A stretch of 64,000 nucleotides of DNA, taken from contig LBMP01000002.1 of assembly GCA_001184205.1 (NCBI GenBank), positions 147,444 through 211,443 on the forward strand. Direction: 5' to 3'. Source of the DNA: Desulfocarbo indianensis. GTDB taxonomy: Bacteria; Desulfobacterota; Desulfarculia; Desulfarculales; Desulfarculaceae. The notes under the pieces are model-generated. The model searched no databases and was not told the DNA's origin. It saw only the letters and a list, made by a program, of their open reading frames with translations. Made by a program: the position numbers and the translations under genes. How positions within the stretch are numbered: the stretch's first letter is position 1; every line of letters begins with the position of its first letter. Shown here piece by piece: positions 27,332-35,744 of the stretch.

Positions 27332-27395
27332 GTTTGATAAATCAAACATAGAACGAGCAACGTGACTATCTGAGCCTTGGTCCCGAACGAGCAAC
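27332..27395. promoter_or_regulatory. palindrome GTTTGAT-AA-ATCAAAC plus direct repeat GAACGAGCAAC upstream of the AraC gene
   Basis: A perfect 7-2-7 palindrome (27332-27347) is followed by two copies of GAACGAGCAAC (27351-27361 and 27385-27395), starts 34 bases apart, about three helical turns. AraC-type regulators bind direct repeats, so this may be autoregulation. The palindrome would need a second, dimeric regulator. Confidence 0.5.
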
Positions 27396-27449
27396 CTTTT
27401 GGCGGCCAATTCGCCTGAGTCCCTTGGCTTAAACAGCATGAGTGCCTAA

Positions 27450-28481
27450 ATGAAGTATGTAATGAACCTGCGGGCGCGCGACCGGCGCCCCGCCCCCCAA
27501 AGCATTGATTACCGCCTGGAAGACGCCCCCCCTCCGGAGGATGGCGGCATCCAGGTGTGGCGGCTGCGTCCCGGCTTGATCCTCAACGTGGCCCGTCTGG
27601 GGCAAGGCAAAGGGGGGAAGGCCGGCTTCGACATCTGCGAAGCCCCCATCCAGTTCGGCTTTATCCAAGCCGGCCACAACCGCTGCACCTATGATCAAGG
27701 TAAAATGGCGGGCCAGACCCACGACCTGCGCGCCGGCAGCAACGGCATCTTCCACTTGCCCAAAACCACCGGCTTCATCGAAAACGACACCCGGAGGGCC
27801 ATGTGCGTGGTCAGCGTGCTGGCCAGCCCCGAGTTTCTGCGCGGCTACCTGTCCGATGAGAATGAGCGTCTCCCCCGCGCCTTTTGCGACGTCCTGGAAG
27901 GCCGCGCCAAGGGCCAGTTCAGCTGGCAAGGCTCTCCCCAGCCCGCCAAGGAGAGCATGCTCAACCGCCTGCTGGCCCGGCCCCATCACGGCGGTTTGGA
28001 GCGCATGCGCCTGGAGAGCCTGGTTCTGGAACTGCTCTCCTGGCAGCTCCGGGAATACTTCGCCGCCGCTAAAGGAGCCTCGCCCCGGTCTCCCCGCCTG
28101 CGGGGCGATGACTTGGAGCGGGTGGCCCTGGCCAGGGAGATACTGCTCCGGCGCCTGGAGGACCCCCCCAGCCTGGGACAGTTGGCCCGGCAGGCGGGGC
28201 TCAACGAGAAGAAGCTGAAGAACGGCTTTCACCAGCTTTATGGGGCCTCGGTGTTCGGATATTTGCGCAATCATCGATTGGAAAAGGCCCGTGAGCTTTT
28301 GGAGGCTGGTCGCCTGAACGTCAGCGAGACCGCCTTCAGCGTGGGCTACGCCAGCCTGAGCCACTTCAGCCGGGCTTTTCGCCGCCGTTACGGGCTCAAT
28401 CCCAAGGATTACCTGCAGCGCCACCGTCCGTTGCCGCCAAATGAATGGAGCGGGCAAGGGATGGGAGCCAACCTGCGCTGA
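27450..28481 (+). CDS. AraC-family regulator, PchR/YbtA-like (343 aa)
   Basis: The C-terminal 100 residues carry two helix-turn-helix units (PPSLGQLARQAGLNEKKLKNGF and NVSETAFSVGYASLSHFSRAFRRRYGLNPKDY). The N-terminal part (about 1-220) lacks an obvious cupin pattern and is like that of the siderophore-responsive PchR group, whose members activate TonB-dependent receptor genes. The next gene is such a receptor, so it is probably the target. ATG 27450 was taken as start; a Shine-Dalgarno is not clear. Confidence 0.88.
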   Translation: MKYVMNLRARDRRPAPQSIDYRLEDAPPPEDGGIQVWRLRPGLILNVARLGQGKGGKAGFDICEAPIQFGFIQAGHNRCTYDQGKMAGQTHDLRAGSNGIFHLPKTTGFIENDTRRAMCVVSVLASPEFLRGYLSDENERLPRAFCDVLEGRAKGQFSWQGSPQPAKESMLNRLLARPHHGGLERMRLESLVLELLSWQLREYFAAAKGASPRSPRLRGDDLERVALAREILLRRLEDPPSLGQLARQAGLNEKKLKNGFHQLYGASVFGYLRNHRLEKARELLEAGRLNVSETAFSVGYASLSHFSRAFRRRYGLNPKDYLQRHRPLPPNEWSGQGMGANLR

Positions 28482-28768
28482 GCCAGGCTTGGGGGGGAAG
28501 TGGCCCGAAGCCGCCCCAGGGGGCGTGCGATGGCGGGCAGGCTGTGATCCCTTCTCCTTGGCTTTTGGCTGGGCCCCAAAAAGTCCCGCAAGAGCAAAAA
28601 ATGCTCCCGCCAAGATTAGACCGTTCTAACTTAAAACGCTAAATAGGAGAGCCATCCGAGTCCGTTCCGTCGCCCCTCGATCCGGAGCAACGGAGCCTTG
28701 AGCCTAATTTAAGCCTCGCCGCGGGGCTGCCCAACCCTCGGCGGCCAGGCAAACGAAAGGCTTACTTC
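28482..28768. other. 287-base leader of the TonB-receptor operon
   Basis: No gene. The stretch around 28610-28650 is AT-richer and may hold the promoter bound by the AraC protein. I looked for a cobalamin riboswitch, which often precedes TonB receptor genes, but saw no conserved core box. The Shine-Dalgarno before 28769 is weak (GAAAGG). Confidence 0.45.
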
Positions 28769-30853
28769 ATGAAGAAGCTCCTATTTTTAACGGCAAGCCT
28801 GCTTTTGTTGCCGGCGTTGTGCGCCGCCGAGTCCAGCCTCTCCGCCCCGGAGCAATCCTCCAGCGGCCGCGATCCCTATCTGTTGGAGAAGATCACGGTC
28901 ACCGCCGGCAAGCGCGAGAGCGATCTCAAGGAATACCCCGGCAGCGTCTCGGTGGTGAGCGAGACGGCTTTGGAGATGAAGGGAGCCTGGGACCTCAGCG
29001 AGGCCCTGCAAATGGTGCCCAACGCTTACATGAAAAACACCACCTCGGGCAACGCCGTGATCATCCGGGGCCTTTCCACCATCGACACCTCCCTGTTCAG
29101 CCCGGCCGGCCTCTACGTGGACGACGTGGCCTATCCCCTCAACTACATGCAGGACCTGGACCTCATGGACGTGGAGCGCCTGGAGGTTTCGCGAGGCCCC
29201 CAGGGCACCCTCTACGGGGCCAACAGTGAAGCGGGCGTGATCAATGTGGTGCTGGCCCAGCCGGGCCCCGAGACGCGGGCCAAGGCCAACGCCGAATACG
29301 GCGACTACAACCGCCTGCGCCTGGCGGCTTCGGTCTCGGGGCCGGTGTATCAGGACAAGCTGTTCATAGGGGCCTCTGCCCTGCGCACCACCACCGACGG
29401 CTACGTGACCAACCTGAGCAAGGACGACGACCGGGCGGGCAAGCGGGAAGTGACCGGCGGCCGCCTGAGCTTGCGCTATGTGCCCAGCCAGGCTTGGGAC
29501 CTTTCCCTGTCCATGGACGGCAGGAACAAAAACCTGGGCCTGGGGGCCCTCCGTTATCTCAGCGGCCCCAACCGGACCGAGGCCTATGACGTGAAATCCA
29601 ACGCCGCGGACCTGGCCCACGAAAACAGCCTGGACCAGAGCCTGCGGGTGAAACACAGCGGCGACTGGGCCGACTTCGTTTCCATCACCTCCCACCGCGG
29701 CTATGGCTATGACTTCATCATGGACGTCGACCGCAGCGCCACGCCCATGGGCGAGTCGGATGTGGACCTGGAGCTGGGCTCCTGGAGCCAGGAGTTCCGC
29801 CTCAGCTCCAAGCGGCCCGGCCCCCTGGCCTGGCTGGTGGGGGCCTATGGCAAGCAGGACAACCTGGAGGTGACCATGGCGCGCAATTTCGCCGTGGCCG
29901 CCCGCTCCTATAAGCTCAAGACCGACTCCGATCTCCAGAGTTGCGCCGCCTTTGGCCAGGCCACCTACACCATCGCCGACGGCCTGCGCTTCACCGCCGG
30001 GCTGCGCCTGGAGATATCCGGCGCCTCGGGCGACCAGCATTACAAGTCCCTCTCGGCCGACCGTAAATACAGCCGCGACCTGGACTCCACCGAGCTGTTG
30101 CCCATGGCCGCGCTGTCCTATGACCTGAACCGCCACCTCACCATGTACGCAAGCTTTTCCACCGGCCATCTGGCCGGCGGCTATAATTATTTTTCCGCCA
30201 ACAGCCTGGACGCCTTTTCCTATGAGCCCGAATACACCTATAACTACGAGGCGGGCCTGAAAACCTCCTGGCTGGAGGGCAAGCTCCTGGGCAACCTGGC
30301 CCTGTTTCACACCGACATCCGGGACAAGCAGGTGCGCGAGGAAAGCCCCGGCGGCGGGGTGGGGGTGTGGCGCTTCAGCAACGCGGCCCAGGCCCACTCC
30401 ACCGGCGGCGAGCTGGAGTTGACCGCCCGCCCCCTAAGCGGCCTGGTCATCAGCGCCGGGGTGGGCTACGCCTTCACCGAGGTGGACCAGTGGAGCGTAA
30501 ATAACGGCGGCGTCAGCACCGACTACGCGGGCAAGCACCTGCCCTGGGCCCCGGACCTCACCTACAACCTGGCCGTGTCCTATCACCATCCCTCGGGCCT
30601 TTTCGCGCGGGCGGATTTGTTCGGCGCGGGCGAGCAGTACTTTGACGCGGCTAATTCCCTTAGCGATGACGGCTACCAGCTGGTGGGAGCCCGGCTGGGC
30701 TATGAGTGGTCCCGGTGCAACCTGTCGCTGTGGATCAAAAACGCCTTTAACGAAACCCACGCCACCAAAAAGGTCCTCGACAATTCGGGCAACATCATGG
30801 TCCAGGACGGAGACCCCCGCACCTTTGGCGTTTCCCTGAACTGGAGGTTTTAA
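28769..30853 (+). CDS. TonB-dependent outer-membrane receptor (694 aa)
   Basis: This receptor imports a scarce ligand (chelated metal, cofactor or other) using TonB energy. The signal peptide ends LCAAES. The plug domain (about 40-155) starts with a TonB-box-like EKITVTAGKRES and includes NAVIIRGLSTIDTS, VEVSRGPQGTLYGANSEAGVINV-type signature pieces and YVDDVAYP. A long 22-strand barrel follows, ending in GVSLNWRF with terminal Phe. It heads a close-packed unit with a methyltransferase and an ABC importer, so the ligand probably crosses both membranes through this locus. Confidence 0.93.
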   Translation: MKKLLFLTASLLLLPALCAAESSLSAPEQSSSGRDPYLLEKITVTAGKRESDLKEYPGSVSVVSETALEMKGAWDLSEALQMVPNAYMKNTTSGNAVIIRGLSTIDTSLFSPAGLYVDDVAYPLNYMQDLDLMDVERLEVSRGPQGTLYGANSEAGVINVVLAQPGPETRAKANAEYGDYNRLRLAASVSGPVYQDKLFIGASALRTTTDGYVTNLSKDDDRAGKREVTGGRLSLRYVPSQAWDLSLSMDGRNKNLGLGALRYLSGPNRTEAYDVKSNAADLAHENSLDQSLRVKHSGDWADFVSITSHRGYGYDFIMDVDRSATPMGESDVDLELGSWSQEFRLSSKRPGPLAWLVGAYGKQDNLEVTMARNFAVAARSYKLKTDSDLQSCAAFGQATYTIADGLRFTAGLRLEISGASGDQHYKSLSADRKYSRDLDSTELLPMAALSYDLNRHLTMYASFSTGHLAGGYNYFSANSLDAFSYEPEYTYNYEAGLKTSWLEGKLLGNLALFHTDIRDKQVREESPGGGVGVWRFSNAAQAHSTGGELELTARPLSGLVISAGVGYAFTEVDQWSVNNGGVSTDYAGKHLPWAPDLTYNLAVSYHHPSGLFARADLFGAGEQYFDAANSLSDDGYQLVGARLGYEWSRCNLSLWIKNAFNETHATKKVLDNSGNIMVQDGDPRTFGVSLNWRF

Positions 30854-30856
30854 GCG

Positions 30857-31888
30857 ATGTCAGCAAGGATGGAAACCCCGGGGCCGAGCTACGCCCCGCT
30901 TATGGATTGGCTGCTGGGGCCGGTGCGCCAGGCCCTGTTGCAGACCGCCCTGGAGCTGGACCTGCCCGGCCTCCTGACCGAGACCGGCGACCCTCAGGAG
31001 CTGGCCAGGCGCCTGGGGGCCCACCAGGGCAACCTGGTGCGCCTGCTGGACGGTCTCACCGCCCTGGGCCTGGCCGAAAAACGCGACGGGCATTATGCCA
31101 ATACCCCCCTGGCCGATATCTACCTGCGCCGGGACCGCCAGACCTGGCTGGGGGACATGCTCCTTAGCCTCATTCCCATGCAGCAGGCCAACCTGGGCCG
31201 CCTGAACGAACTGGTGCTCCAGGGGCCGCCCGAGGTAAAGCGGGAAATGCGGTTGGATTCGCCGGAGCACTGGCAGCGGGCCGCCCGCTATCTGGCCAAT
31301 TACCAGAGGGCCGGTTTGGGCCGTCTGGCCGCGGACCTGGCCGAGGCCCTGCCCGAATTCCCCGGTTTTCGGCGCATGCTGGATTTGGGCGGCGGGCCGG
31401 GCTTGGTGGGCGCGGCCATATTGGCGCGCCATCCCGCGCTGCACTGCGTGCTGTGCGATCAGCCGCCAGTGGCCGCCGTGGCCCAGGAACTGGCCCAGTC
31501 CCAAGGCCTGGCCGGGCGCATGTCTTTCATCGCCGGGGACTACAACCAGGAGGACCTGGGCCAAGGCTACGACCTAATCTGGGCCAGCCACTGCCTGTAC
31601 TACGTCAAGGAGCGCACGGCCTTCATGGAGCGCTTGCTCCAGGCCCTGAATCCCGGCGGGGTGCTCTTGTGCCTGCACGAGGGCCTCACCAACCAGCGTA
31701 GCGGCCCGGCCTATTACGTGCTCTCGCGCCTGTCCCTGGCCCTGGAGGGGCAGGACGTTTCCTTTGACCAGGGCGAATTGGCCGAGCACATGCGCCGGGC
31801 CGGTTTCGCCCAGGTGGAAAGCCGGCCCATGGAGCTGGCCACCGGCCTCACCTGGCTGGACGTGGGACGCAAGGCGAGGCGGTCATGA
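30857..31888 (+). CDS. SAM-dependent O-methyltransferase-like protein, dimerisation plus Rossmann domain (343 aa)
   Basis: The N-terminal winged-helix dimerisation domain (about 10-90: LLQTALELDLPGLL, NLVRLLDGLTALGLAEK) precedes a class I methyltransferase domain with motif I MLDLGGGPGLVGAAIL (about 174-189) and a DLIWASHCLYYVKE stretch. This is the COMT / hydroxyneurosporene-methyltransferase architecture. It sits three bases after the receptor gene and overlaps the binding-protein gene (ATGA). It may modify the imported ligand; members near metallophore loci are known, but the substrate here cannot be read. Confidence 0.85.
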   Translation: MSARMETPGPSYAPLMDWLLGPVRQALLQTALELDLPGLLTETGDPQELARRLGAHQGNLVRLLDGLTALGLAEKRDGHYANTPLADIYLRRDRQTWLGDMLLSLIPMQQANLGRLNELVLQGPPEVKREMRLDSPEHWQRAARYLANYQRAGLGRLAADLAEALPEFPGFRRMLDLGGGPGLVGAAILARHPALHCVLCDQPPVAAVAQELAQSQGLAGRMSFIAGDYNQEDLGQGYDLIWASHCLYYVKERTAFMERLLQALNPGGVLLCLHEGLTNQRSGPAYYVLSRLSLALEGQDVSFDQGELAEHMRRAGFAQVESRPMELATGLTWLDVGRKARRS

Positions 31889-32853
31889 TCGCCCACCTGC
31901 TCATGGCCCTGCTGCTGGCCGCCCTGGCCCTGCCGGGGCCGGCCATGGGAGGCGGCGGAGAGTTGCGCCTCTCCGGCCCGCCGGTGGCGCAAACCCTGGC
32001 CCTGCTGGCCATGGCCGACCAGGGCCGCTTGCCCGGCACCGGCCTCAGCGCGCGCTTCACGCCCTGGCGCAGCCCGGACCAGCTTCGGGCCCAGGTGGCC
32101 GGGGAGCAGACCGACGCGGTGCTGGTGACCATCGCCACCGCCGCGGTGCTGCGGGCCCGCCAGGTGCCCTGCCGGGTGCTGGCGGTGATGGCCCCGCCGG
32201 TGTGGCTGGTCACCTCCCAGCCGGGGGCCGCCGGCCTGGCCGAACTCGCCGGCCGAGAGATCATGCTGCCTTTCGGCCCCGGCGAGATGCCCGCTCTGCT
32301 CTTGGCCACCGTGGCCGAAAAGCAGGGCGTGAAGCTGGGGACCCGCCAGGCGGGCGGTGCCCTGGAGGCGGTGAACCTTTTGATCATGGGGCGGGCCCAG
32401 GCGGCTCTATTGAGCGAGCCGGCCGCTTCCCTGGCCCTGGCGCGGGCCAGCATGACCAAGGGGGGGCGCGCCCTTTATAAGAGCGTGGACCTGCGCCGCT
32501 CCTGGGCCCGGGCTTTTCCCGCCAGCCCTCTCTTGGCCACCACGGCCCTGGTCATGGTGGGGCAGCGGGCCCGGCAGCCCGAGGTTTGCCAGGCGGTGGC
32601 CGCGGCCTTCCGGGGGCAGTGCGGCTGGGTGACAAAACACCCGGCCCAGGCCGAGGCCCTGGCCGATAAGATGTTCCCCGCCCTGGCCGGTCAATTGGCC
32701 ATGGCGTCCCAAGCCGGGCGGGACATATGCCTGTTGAACGCTGAGCAAGGCCGGGACGCGGCCTTGTTTTTCTTGAGCCGGCTTTATGAAAAATCTCCCG
32801 CCGCCACGGGCGGGGTCAGGCCGGGCCCCTCCCTGTGGGAGTCCGCACCGTGA
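31885..32853 (+). CDS. periplasmic substrate-binding protein of a SsuA/NMT1-like ABC importer (322 aa)
   Basis: A signal peptide (residues 1-22, ending PAMGG) is followed by two lobes with the NMT1/SsuA pattern: EQTDAVLVTIATAAVLRA, LAELAGREIMLPFGPGEMPALL and GRAQAALLSEPAAS. There is no lipobox, so it should be a free periplasmic receptor. It overlaps the methyltransferase at ATGA and the fused transporter gene at GTGA, so the whole unit is translationally coupled. The ligand is unknown. Confidence 0.83.
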   Translation: MIAHLLMALLLAALALPGPAMGGGGELRLSGPPVAQTLALLAMADQGRLPGTGLSARFTPWRSPDQLRAQVAGEQTDAVLVTIATAAVLRARQVPCRVLAVMAPPVWLVTSQPGAAGLAELAGREIMLPFGPGEMPALLLATVAEKQGVKLGTRQAGGALEAVNLLIMGRAQAALLSEPAASLALARASMTKGGRALYKSVDLRRSWARAFPASPLLATTALVMVGQRARQPEVCQAVAAAFRGQCGWVTKHPAQAEALADKMFPALAGQLAMASQAGRDICLLNAEQGRDAALFFLSRLYEKSPAATGGVRPGPSLWESAP

Positions 32854-34376
32854 ATGGGCGGGAGCGGCTCCAGCGCCTCAAGGGGCCGGCCTGGTCCTTG
32901 CTGGGCCTGGCCCTGCTGGCGGGGGTGTGGGAGATTTGCTCGCGCCACTATTCGGGCCTGGCCGTGGCCTCGCCCTGGGACACCCTGGCGGCCCTGGCCG
33001 GGCTGTTGGGCCAGGGGGAGTTCCTGCGCGAGCATTTGCTGGCCAGCCTGCTGCGGGCGGCCTTGGGTCTGGGCCTGGGTTTCGCTGTGGGCCTGAGCCT
33101 GGGCGCCCTGGCCGGGGCCTTGCCGCCCCTGCGCCGGGTGCTGGCCCCGCCCCGCTGGATGCTCATGAGCGTGCCTGGGGTGGTGGTGGTGATGCTGGCC
33201 ATGCTGTGGTTCGGCATGGGCGGGGTGATGGTGGTGGCCATTGTGGCCGGCATGACCGCGCCGGTGGTTTACGTGAGCGTGGTGGAAGGCCTGGACACGG
33301 TGGACCGCCGCCACCTGGAGATGGCCAGGGTGTACCGCCTGCCAACGGCCATGCGCCTGTACCGCATATACGTGATGGCCATGGCCGGCCCCCTCCTATC
33401 CGGAGGGCTGGTAGCCCTGGGCGGGGCCATACGCATGGTGGTGTTGGCCGAAGCCCTGGGCGCCGGCCAGGGACTGGGCTATTCCCTGGCCCTGGCCCGC
33501 AGCAACCTGCAAACCCCTCAGCTATATGCCCTGGCCCTGCTTTGCATCTGCATCGTGGCCGGCACGGAATTGTTAGTGCTGCGTCCGGTGCGCCGCCGGG
33601 TCCTGCGCCGGGGCAGGAAAGAAAAAGAGGCCGGGTCAAAGGCGGAGCCGCCAGCCGCGCCCATGACTTTTTCTGCCGGACCGCCTCAGCCCTTGGCCGG
33701 CTCGCCGGGGAGTAGCTCGGAGCCGGTGCTCCGCCTCCAGGGAGTGGCCAAGCGTTTTCAAGGGCGCGAGGTGCTGCGCGGGGTCGATCTGGAGCTGGGA
33801 AGCGGCGAGATCATCGGCGTGCTGGGGTCCAGCGGGGTGGGCAAGTCCACCCTGCTGCGCCTGGTGGCCGGGCTGGAGCGGCCCGACCAGGGCCGCCTGG
33901 AGGTCAGGGCGCGCCGCCTGGCCTGCGTTTTTCAGGAGCCGCGCCTGCTGCCCTGGTGCACGGCCCGGGAAAACGTGGCGCTGCCCCTGATGGCCCAAGG
34001 CCTGAAAAGGGGCCGCGCCCGCGCCTTGGCCCTGGAATACCTGGCCTCCATGGGACTGGCGGGACGGGAGAACGCGTTTCCCGCCGAGCTGTCCGGGGGC
34101 ATGCGCCAACGGGTGTCCCTGGCCCGGGCCCTGGCCCTGGGGCCGGACCTTTTGCTGCTGGACGAACCCTTCACCGGCCTGGACCACGAGCTGCGCCGCG
34201 ACATGCTGGGATTTTTGCAGGCGAGCCTGGCCCATCACCGCACCGCGGCAATCCTGGTGACCCATGACCGCGCCGAGTTGCCGGCCGCCACCGGGCGGGT
34301 GATTTATCTGGATGGGCAACGGGGACTGGTGTGCCTGCCAGGGTCCAACCAGAGGCTCGATCCCGCCCGTGTCTAA
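32850..34376 (+). CDS. fused ABC importer: SsuC-like permease joined to SsuB-like ATPase (508 aa)
   Basis: The first 250 residues are a BPD-type permease with about six helices and the EAA-like loop (EMARVYRLPTAMRLYRIYV). A Pro/Ser/Ala-rich linker (about 258-290) joins it to a complete ATPase: Walker A GSSGVGKST, signature LSGGMRQR, Walker B DLLLLDEPFTGLD and the H-loop VTHDRAE. In most relatives these are two genes. I chose GTG 32850, which overlaps the previous stop in GTGA; another GTG lies at 32835. One polypeptide would dimerise to make the full transporter. Confidence 0.88.
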   Translation: MNGRERLQRLKGPAWSLLGLALLAGVWEICSRHYSGLAVASPWDTLAALAGLLGQGEFLREHLLASLLRAALGLGLGFAVGLSLGALAGALPPLRRVLAPPRWMLMSVPGVVVVMLAMLWFGMGGVMVVAIVAGMTAPVVYVSVVEGLDTVDRRHLEMARVYRLPTAMRLYRIYVMAMAGPLLSGGLVALGGAIRMVVLAEALGAGQGLGYSLALARSNLQTPQLYALALLCICIVAGTELLVLRPVRRRVLRRGRKEKEAGSKAEPPAAPMTFSAGPPQPLAGSPGSSSEPVLRLQGVAKRFQGREVLRGVDLELGSGEIIGVLGSSGVGKSTLLRLVAGLERPDQGRLEVRARRLACVFQEPRLLPWCTARENVALPLMAQGLKRGRARALALEYLASMGLAGRENAFPAELSGGMRQRVSLARALALGPDLLLLDEPFTGLDHELRRDMLGFLQASLAHHRTAAILVTHDRAELPAATGRVIYLDGQRGLVCLPGSNQRLDPARV

Positions 34377-34580
34377 AAGGCATGAGGTTGTGGCCGGACG
34401 TGCGTCAGGGCGAAGAACGGAGTCAGATCACTAATCGGCGGCAATCAAGGCCATGCTCGCCGGGGAGTGAGCCGCGCCGGGCAAGAAGCGGCCCCGCGGC
34501 CGTGAGGCCTAGCCCCAGGATGTCCAGGAATTAGCCAAGACGGATTGAACTCTGCCGCGAAGGAGTGGGGCCAGCGCGGT

Positions 34581-35744
34581 TTATTGGTCCAGCACCTGGG
34601 CCGCGGCCGCGCGCACCTCCAGGCGGGGATGCTCCCGCAGGCTTTCGACCGCCTGCCGGCCCGCCTCGCCCAGGCCCCGCAAGGCCTGGGCCGTGGCGCC
34701 GCGCACTCGCCAGTCCTCGGACTCCAGCAGGGTCGCCAGCGCAGGGGCGGCCTCCTCTTCAGGCTGCCGCGCCAGGTGGGGCACCAGGGCCACCTGAACC
34801 CGGGGATCGCGTTCCTTGCCCAGCAACGAGCGCACGTCGCCTATCCGGTCCATGGCCCGCGCGGCGGCCAGGCGAATCTCCCCATCCACGGCGGCGAGAT
34901 AAGGCCCGATCGCCTCCCGCAGGTCATCCGGCAGCGCGGGCAGGCTCCCGGCTGCTTGCAAGGCGGCCAGGCGCAGATCGTCCGGCCCCTCTTTGAGCGC
35001 CCGCAGGCAAAGCGCGCCGGCCGGGTCCGGATAATCCCGGCAGCCCCAGTCCAAAAGCCAGGCCCGGCCTTCCAGGGCCAAGCCCTGCCAGGAGACGGCC
35101 AAGGCGTCCCAGGTCTCCCGGCCTTGGGTTTTCAGCAGGGCCTTGGCCCGCCGGCCAAGGGAGCCGCCCAGTTCGGCCAGCCAGGCGTCCGCGTTGTCCG
35201 CGGCAAATACGGGCGTCTCAAAGTCCACGTCGCAAAGCAGCGCCACCCGCACCCGGTCGGCCGGGGAAAGGCCCTGATGCTGGGCCAGCACGGTGGCCGC
35301 GGCGCGGGCCTGCAAGGGCTTTTCATGGGAGCGCAGGCAGGAGATGAGCATGCCGGTATAGCCGGATGCCGGGTCGGCGGCCAGGCGCTGGGCGCAGACC
35401 ATGATCTCCTGCATGTCGTGGGAGGAGAGGTAGGCCTCACCCAAGGCCTTGAGCGCGCGCGGGTCCTGGAAAACGGCCAGGGTGGCGGCCAGGGCCCTTC
35501 TCAGGTTGACGTCGCGGGCCCGGCCCAATTGCGCGGCCAATTCCTCCACCAGATCGCGGCCCTCGTGCGGGCCGTAGGAAACGGCCTTGTCCGGGGCCTG
35601 GCAGATGGCCGCCAGCACCGAAAGCCGCACGCCCAGTTGCTGCGAGGCCAGGGCCTCGAACAAATCCCGCGCCGTGGCTATGCGCAGCTTGGCGGTCTCA
35701 GACGAACTCAACTTCCACCGGTCCCATTTGCGCGGTGCAATCAA
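34581..35744 (-). CDS. HEAT-repeat protein of unknown function (up to 387 aa)
   Basis: The protein is a run of helical HEAT-like repeats (AKALLKTQGRETWDALAV, LRLAALQAAGSLPALPDDLREAI, RVQVALVPHLARQPEEEAAPALATLL, RVRGATAQALRGLGEAGRQAVESL, LEVRAAAAQVLDQ) and has no signal peptide. It probably acts as a cytoplasmic scaffold. The start is uncertain: TTG 35744 and TTG 35711 both overlap the end of the preceding gene (stop at 35698) and neither has a good ribosome site. It is the last gene of a four-gene minus-strand group. Confidence 0.7.
   Translation of the reverse strand: MIAPRKWDRWKLSSSETAKLRIATARDLFEALASQQLGVRLSVLAAICQAPDKAVSYGPHEGRDLVEELAAQLGRARDVNLRRALAATLAVFQDPRALKALGEAYLSSHDMQEIMVCAQRLAADPASGYTGMLISCLRSHEKPLQARAAATVLAQHQGLSPADRVRVALLCDVDFETPVFAADNADAWLAELGGSLGRRAKALLKTQGRETWDALAVSWQGLALEGRAWLLDWGCRDYPDPAGALCLRALKEGPDDLRLAALQAAGSLPALPDDLREAIGPYLAAVDGEIRLAAARAMDRIGDVRSLLGKERDPRVQVALVPHLARQPEEEAAPALATLLESEDWRVRGATAQALRGLGEAGRQAVESLREHPRLEVRAAAAQVLDQ

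Larger units (their letters stand above)
27001..27449. other. gene-free region between the channel gene and the AraC gene
   Basis: No convincing coding frame. The region holds a long hairpin (27105-27155), a palindrome (27332-27347) and a direct repeat (27351-27361 and 27385-27395), each listed separately. The rest around 27200-27300 is GC-rich with nothing recognisable. Confidence 0.55.

Noticed and set aside
28482-28768. Cobalamin riboswitch before the TonB receptor gene
   Set aside because: No B12-box-like core was found, and the GC-rich leader did not show the expected conserved segments.
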